From: Collinsella sp.
GTDB lineage: Bacteria; Actinomycetota; Coriobacteriia; Coriobacteriales; Coriobacteriaceae
Assembly (NCBI GenBank): GCA_022713905.1
Contig: JAIHTM010000102.1
Span: 1-8,308 of the forward strand
Direction of reading: 5' to 3'
DNA: 8,308 nucleotides
Numbering within the stretch: the first letter of the stretch is position 1; every line of letters begins with the position of its first letter. This document shows, in pieces, positions 1 to 4,824 of this stretch. Below the pieces are notes generated by a model. It had not been told where the DNA came from and ran no database searches. It saw only the letters and a program-made list of their open reading frames with translations. A program made the translations under genes and the position numbers.

Positions 1-16
1 ATTAACTACTTTGATT

Positions 17-46
17 TTGTGTGCTGGGCGAAAGATTGGGTAGTAT
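17..46 (+). promoter_or_regulatory. Candidate promoter for the nuclease gene set
   Basis: A possible -35 box TTGTGT (17-22) is followed after 18 bases by a possible -10 box TAGTAT (41-46), which would start transcription about 50 bases ahead of the first gene. Both boxes match the sigma-70/HrdB-type consensus only partly. The stretch 1-103 otherwise shows no gene. Transcription could also enter from outside the window. Confidence 0.25.
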
Positions 47-103
47 AGCTATTCAATGCGGCGACCCTGCCGCCTGTTAACCGCTACGTACCGGAGGTGT
101 TCC

Positions 104-604
104 ATGGTTCGTGTCGACATAGAGACCATCGTCATGGCCGCCGGTCCCGTGCCATCGCTTATCGTACTTCGCGAGCGCTGCAGCAAGTCGGATTCCCCCG
201 CGCCGCTGCGCTCCCTCTCCATCCAGACGGGCTCTTTTGAGGCTGCGGCAATCAGCCGCGGCATCGACAGCGGACGCGCCGATCGCCCAATCACGCACGA
301 CCTGCTGCTCGACACCGTCGACGCCCTGGGTGCCAAGCTCGAGCGTGTCGAAATCGTCCGCGCCGAGCCGCCCGTGTTCTACGCGACGGTTGTCGTGTTG
401 GCCGATGGCAGCGAGCATAGGATCGATGCGCGTCCGAGCGATGCCATCGCCCTCGCCGTACGCAGCAATGCCCCCATGTTTGTGGAGGACGACATCATGA
501 ATCGCCTGGGCACCGTCTCGCCGCACGCCGAGGAAGTCGACGACGAGCAAGAGTTCGAAAAGTTCGATGAGTTCGTCCACACGCTCTCACCCGATGATTT
601 TTAA
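104..604 (+). CDS. Bifunctional nuclease (BFN/DUF151) domain protein
   Basis: This 166-residue protein belongs to the bifunctional nuclease family (DUF151), whose plant member AtBBD1 was described as having both RNase and DNase activity. The role in bacteria is poorly defined. The family pattern is clear: an N-terminal strand region (residues 1-45), the RPITHDLL segment at 61-68, a strand pair with PPVFYATVVV at 89-98, and the hallmark IDARPSDAIALAVR at 107-120. The last 25 residues (about 142-166) form an acidic tail rich in Glu and Asp, common in actinobacterial members. The ATG at 104 is chosen because a strong Shine-Dalgarno GGAGG (93-97) lies 6 bases upstream; the in-frame ATG at 56 has no such site and would add 16 residues lacking family similarity. 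It heads a tight set of three genes; the next gene has its own ribosome site shortly after the TAA. The family assignment is firm, the cellular role is not. Confidence 0.88.
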   Translation: MVRVDIETIVMAAGPVPSLIVLRERCSKSDSPAPLRSLSIQTGSFEAAAISRGIDSGRADRPITHDLLLDTVDALGAKLERVEIVRAEPPVFYATVVVLADGSEHRIDARPSDAIALAVRSNAPMFVEDDIMNRLGTVSPHAEEVDDEQEFEKFDEFVHTLSPDDF

Positions 605-637
605 ATGCTCGACAAGCACGCGACGGAGTGCGCGCCC

Positions 638-994
638 ATGAGCGCCGGAGTTTCTGCCGAGGCGGCTGCGATCGCCCGCGAGGCCCAGATGCGCTCCGAG
701 GCGTCCGAGGCGGCACGCATTGCCTATGTGACGCAGGCCCGCACGCTTCGCGAACGCCGCGGCTCGTTTATCAAGATGGTTGTCATCTCCGCCCTTGTCG
801 CGGCAATCTGTTCGCGCCTTCGTGGTACAGTTGGTGCGCTTGGGTTTTCGATCTCTACGGGCCTGGTGATCTGGGGTGTGGTCGATGCGGTAATGCTGAC
901 CAGTCAGATCAAGGTGCTCGACAAGCGCGCGATGGATATGATGCGCGCCCGCGATGCCGCTGCTAAGATCGCCGCCGAGGCGCAAGAACTGTAA
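638..994 (+). CDS. Small two-helix membrane protein of unknown function
   Basis: I do not recognise this protein. It has 118 residues from the ATG at 638, which I prefer because GGAG (625-628) sits 9 bases upstream. The ATG at 605 directly abuts the previous TAA, has no ribosome site and would add 11 residues. The first 45 residues are rich in Ala, Glu and Arg and look helical. Two hydrophobic stretches follow, around residues 46-63 (KMVVISALVAAICSRL) and 67-89 (GALGFSISTGLVIWGVVDAVML). The last 25 residues are again charged and Ala-rich (KRAMDMMRARDAAAKIAAEA), so both ends are probably amphipathic or coiled-coil helices on the same side of the membrane. It lies 33 bases after the nuclease gene and 30 before the next one, so it is probably co-transcribed. 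No catalytic motif is visible. Confidence 0.68.
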   Translation: MSAGVSAEAAAIAREAQMRSEASEAARIAYVTQARTLRERRGSFIKMVVISALVAAICSRLRGTVGALGFSISTGLVIWGVVDAVMLTSQIKVLDKRAMDMMRARDAAAKIAAEAQEL

Positions 995-1024
995 CGACGC
1001 CAGACTCGATGGGAAGGTCTAAAG

Positions 1025-1474
1025 ATGGCACAGGATATGCAGGATGCCGGTAACGTCTCCGCCGAGCTCGACGCCATGGTGTGCGATCTGATCGGCGCCT
1101 TCTTGGACGACCTTGCCGCCGGCGAAAACCCCGGCGTGGTCGTGGCAATTGAGGACGCCGCTTCCAACCGTTATCTGGCGGCGCTCGATGAGGATGGCGA
1201 AGAGGCGTGCCTCGAGGCGGCCACCAACTTTATCTCCGAGCACAAGATGGGTCTTAAGGACGAGGGCCTGGGCCGTATCGCTCGCTATGCCATCGGATAC
1301 ACCGGTTGCGTCGAAATTGACGGCGGCTATCACGATGCCCTGCTCGTGAGCTTCTTCGAGACCACGCTCGAGAGCGGTTTTTCGGCATATGTGCTGTATG
1401 AAGGCATGGGTGCCGGCGATGGTTTTATGTGGAGCGACCCTGAACCTGCAGGTGAGGAAACCCCTCTTATCTAA
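1025..1474 (+). CDS. Small acidic protein of unknown function
   Basis: I do not recognise the family. The protein has 149 residues, starts at an ATG 7 bases after a GGAAGG ribosome site (1012-1017), and ends in TAA. It is strongly acidic, with very few Lys and Arg residues, and has no signal peptide or membrane helix, so it is probably a soluble cytoplasmic protein. Residues 1-35 look helical. The middle (about 37-55) reads as a strand pair (GVVVAIED, NRYLAAL). The segment from about 98 to 130 (CVEIDGGYHDALLVSFFE ... FSAYVLYEGMGAG) reads as alternating strands and turns, so a small alpha/beta fold is likely. It is the third gene of the nuclease set and lies 117 bases before typA. Coding is supported by the good ribosome site and by GC-rich codon use like that of its neighbours. 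Confidence 0.66.
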   Translation: MAQDMQDAGNVSAELDAMVCDLIGAFLDDLAAGENPGVVVAIEDAASNRYLAALDEDGEEACLEAATNFISEHKMGLKDEGLGRIARYAIGYTGCVEIDGGYHDALLVSFFETTLESGFSAYVLYEGMGAGDGFMWSDPEPAGEETPLI

Positions 1475-1591
1475 AATCGCTAAAATAAACGAGTTTTCGG
1501 TAAAAGGCTCAATATTCCCGCTGAGCGTTGTATCGCTGGGCGGGCCGCATACGCGTGCCGTTTGTATATGGATAGAAGATAGGGGAACTAC
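1475..1591 (+). promoter_or_regulatory. typA leader region with stem-loop
   Basis: This non-coding gap contains an imperfect hairpin: arm 1517-1527 (CCCGCTGAGCG) pairs with 1534-1544 (CGCTGGGCGGG) around the loop TTGTAT. That is nine Watson-Crick pairs, one T-G wobble and one G-G mismatch. No T-run follows, so it is not a standard intrinsic terminator. It could be a leader structure ahead of typA or a processing site. A tandem TAAAAT repeat (1472-1477 and 1481-1486) could serve as -10 elements, but no convincing -35 is seen. The typA ribosome site AGGGGA (1581-1586) lies 5 bases before the ATG. Confidence 0.4.
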
Positions 1592-3430
<1,839 letters not shown>

Positions 3431-3454
3431 GCGCTGGGGCTTATACCCGCCAAT

Positions 3455-3493
3455 AAGAAAGGACGTCGACCGCAATGGTCGGCGCCCTTTCTT
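3455..3493 (+). terminator. Intrinsic terminator after typA
   Basis: A long hairpin begins 25 bases after the typA stop. The arm 3455-3471 pairs with 3477-3493 around the loop GCAAT (3472-3476), giving 17 positions with one A-C mismatch (3463/3485) and one T-G wobble (3466/3482). The 3' arm ends in CCCTTTCTT, which supplies the T-rich tract, and the 5' arm begins AAGAAAGG. It separates typA from the pilus locus. Confidence 0.85.
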
Positions 3494-3523
3494 GGTGCAA
3501 GGGGGTCAGGTTAGTTTGCACCA
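3493..3523. repeat. 8-bp perfect inverted repeat, REP-like
   Basis: TGGTGCAA (3493-3500) and its exact reverse complement TTGCACCA (3516-3523) flank 15 bases (GGGGGTCAGGTTAGT). The left arm begins at the last base of the typA terminator. It might be a REP-type palindrome, a remnant mobile-element end or an alternative terminator fold; a single copy cannot tell these apart. Confidence 0.4.
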
Positions 3524-3664
3524 CGGCGGGAGCAGTTGTCCCTCAGATTGGCTTCCGGTCAAAGTTAAGTTGTTTAAGCATATACAGGAATTATCGAAAT
3601 ATAAGCGTTTTGATACAAAACTGTTAACAGGTAAATATCAACTGGTATTAAATTAAAAGACCTC

Positions 3665-3705
3665 TTGACCAGCGGTTTACATGACTGGTATCTATATTGT
3701 ATTTT
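3665..3705 (+). promoter_or_regulatory. Candidate pilus operon promoter
   Basis: Two overlapping sigma-70-like arrangements are possible: TTGACC (3665-3670), 18 bases, then TATCTA (3689-3694); or TTTACA (3676-3681), 18 bases, then TATTTT (3700-3705). Either gives a leader of roughly 140-160 bases before the adhesin start. The ACTGGTAT repeat copy at 3684-3691 overlaps the spacer and -10 of the first arrangement, where a bound regulator would affect transcription. Confidence 0.4.
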
Positions 3706-3719
3706 ATGCATTGTGGCAT

Positions 3720-3732
3720 AGACGGACCGTCT
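3720..3732. promoter_or_regulatory. Possible operator palindrome
   Basis: AGACGG, one central base, then CCGTCT form a 13-base near-perfect dyad located just after the expected transcription start of the pilus operon. Its position suits a repressor site. It may equally be chance or a tiny RNA hairpin that could not fold tightly with a one-base loop. Confidence 0.25.
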
Positions 3733-3855
3733 TAGAAGTTGCTTCCCAATGGGTTCTTGCAATGCGCTAGGTAGGTTCTTGTTGATGTTGGGGTTTGTGT
3801 TCGATTCGACGATTCGCCGTATTCCACACTGTGTTGTAGGAATTAGGGGACAACT

Positions 3856-4728
3856 ATGGACGCACACCGCTCACGGTCGCTGGGTATGGCGGCCCTGATT
3901 TTCATTTTGATTAGCCTCACCGCCGCAGTTTTTCACGGCGCAGCCCCCGTGCGCGCCGAGGATGCGGCAACGACTGCGCCGATTGCGATCAACGGCGATA
4001 CGGCGGACGTTACGGTTGGGCTTTTTACCGATGAGGGTCGTACAAAGCCCTTGGATGGTAATGCCGTGCTTTCGACCGACACACTCTACGGCTCGTTTAA
4101 TGCGAAGTTCGAGCCAAATTATGGCCCGAGTGCGGAGCGAAACGTTGCGGAGTACTCTCTTCCGGACAGCATTAAAGCATTTGACAATACCGGTGGTCGC
4201 CTTATGGATGATTCCGATCAAGAGGCCGGTAGCTGGAGATGTGAGAACAATAAGCTGATATTCACCTTTGATGAAGCATGGATTAAATTGAATCCATCCG
4301 ATGTTCATGTTGCCGCTGATTTTTCATTCAAGCTGTCGAACCCGGATGTTGGCTCCGGCAATACAACGAAAATCGAATTTCCTGGAACGACCGGAATCGA
4401 CGTTGTGACTAAAGACGGCGATGTGACGGGGGCGAAAACGGGACAGTTTACTCAATCCGGCGGCGAGGGAAAGGTAACTTGGACTCTCAAGCTCGAGGTT
4501 GAGTCCTATGCTCACAACGTCCAGCTTACGGATGTGCTGGGCAGTAATTTTTCGTTTGTGGCTGGGTCGTTTAAGCTGAATGATAATGCGCTTAATCCCC
4601 AGCCGAGTATTAATGAGCAAACCGCGATTCTGAATTTAGGGAACTTGTCCAAGGGGACCTATACGATTACCTATGATTCGGTGATGAACAAGAACGTCCC
4701 CGTGGACAACTATGTTTGGATTAATTAG
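3856..4728 (+). CDS. N-terminal fragment of the pilus adhesin (secreted head)
   Basis: This is the part translated with certainty if the amber codon terminates: 290 residues with ribosome site AGGGGA 5 bases before the ATG. Residues 1-34 are a classical signal peptide: a basic start (DAHRSR), a hydrophobic core (MAALIFILISLTAAV) and cleavage after VRA. Residues about 48-185 (LYGSFNAKF, RNVAEYSLPDSIKAFD, GSWRCENNKLIFTFDEAW, ADFSFKLS) resemble the Ig-like adhesive heads of Cna/SdrG-type surface proteins; this is a pattern judgement, not a database match. Residues about 205-290 begin the first DUF11-type module (LTDVLGSNFSFVAGSF, then GTYTITYDSV). With no sorting signal or membrane anchor, this product alone would be released from the cell and could not be built into a pilus. 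Confidence 0.8.
   Translation: MDAHRSRSLGMAALIFILISLTAAVFHGAAPVRAEDAATTAPIAINGDTADVTVGLFTDEGRTKPLDGNAVLSTDTLYGSFNAKFEPNYGPSAERNVAEYSLPDSIKAFDNTGGRLMDDSDQEAGSWRCENNKLIFTFDEAWIKLNPSDVHVAADFSFKLSNPDVGSGNTTKIEFPGTTGIDVVTKDGDVTGAKTGQFTQSGGEGKVTWTLKLEVESYAHNVQLTDVLGSNFSFVAGSFKLNDNALNPQPSINEQTAILNLGNLSKGTYTITYDSVMNKNVPVDNYVWIN
4726..4728 (+). other. In-frame amber codon at adhesin codon 291
   Basis: TAG lies in the context ATT AAT TAG CTC CCC. One base change restores Gln (CAG), Lys (AAG), Glu (GAG), Trp (TGG), Leu (TTG), Ser (TCG) or Tyr (TAT/TAC). No nearby second stop, frameshift or deletion is seen. It falls in the stretch between the conserved TITY strand and the N-x-A motif that ends each module. 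Confidence 0.95.
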
Positions 4729-4824
4729 CTCCCCGGTTCAAAAAACAATGCCACCTGGACGTGGGGCCAAAACAAAGAAAATTTAAAGAGTTGCGAAGGT
4801 CTGGCAAATAAGTTTCGCTATGAC

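Larger units (their letters stand above)
3524..3855 (+). promoter_or_regulatory. AT-rich control region upstream of the pilus operon
   Basis: There is no convincing gene in this 332-base stretch. The base composition drops sharply: 3601-3660 has 15 G/C in 60 bases, against about 70% in parts of typA. It holds a perfect palindrome CTGTTAACAG (3621-3630), a direct repeat ACTGGTAT (3641-3648 and 3684-3691), a candidate promoter (3665-3705), an odd-centred palindrome AGACGG-A-CCGTCT (3720-3732), a direct repeat GGTTCTTG (3752-3759 and 3774-3781), and the adhesin ribosome site AGGGGA (3845-3850). The density of repeats suggests regulated expression, as is common for pilus operons, but the regulator is unknown. 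Confidence 0.55.

Noticed and set aside
56..103. Upstream ATG at 56 as the start of the nuclease gene
   Set aside because: There is no ribosome site before it and the added 16 residues do not resemble the family, while the ATG at 104 has GGAGG at ideal spacing.
605..637. ATG at 605 as the start of the two-helix membrane protein
   Set aside because: It directly follows the previous stop codon without a ribosome site; GGAG before 638 is better. Coupled reinitiation at 605 cannot be fully excluded.
1517..1544. Intrinsic terminator between the acidic protein gene and typA
   Set aside because: The stem is good, but the following bases (CCGCATACGCG) contain no T-run on either strand orientation.
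3524..3855. Invertible promoter element ahead of the pilus operon
   Set aside because: I found no pair of longer inverted repeats flanking the candidate promoter, and no recombinase gene is in the window.
3574..3867. Minus-strand open frame of 97 codons in the AT-rich intergenic region
   Set aside because: It starts from a GTG inside the adhesin gene, has no ribosome site or domain pattern, and runs across the promoter region.
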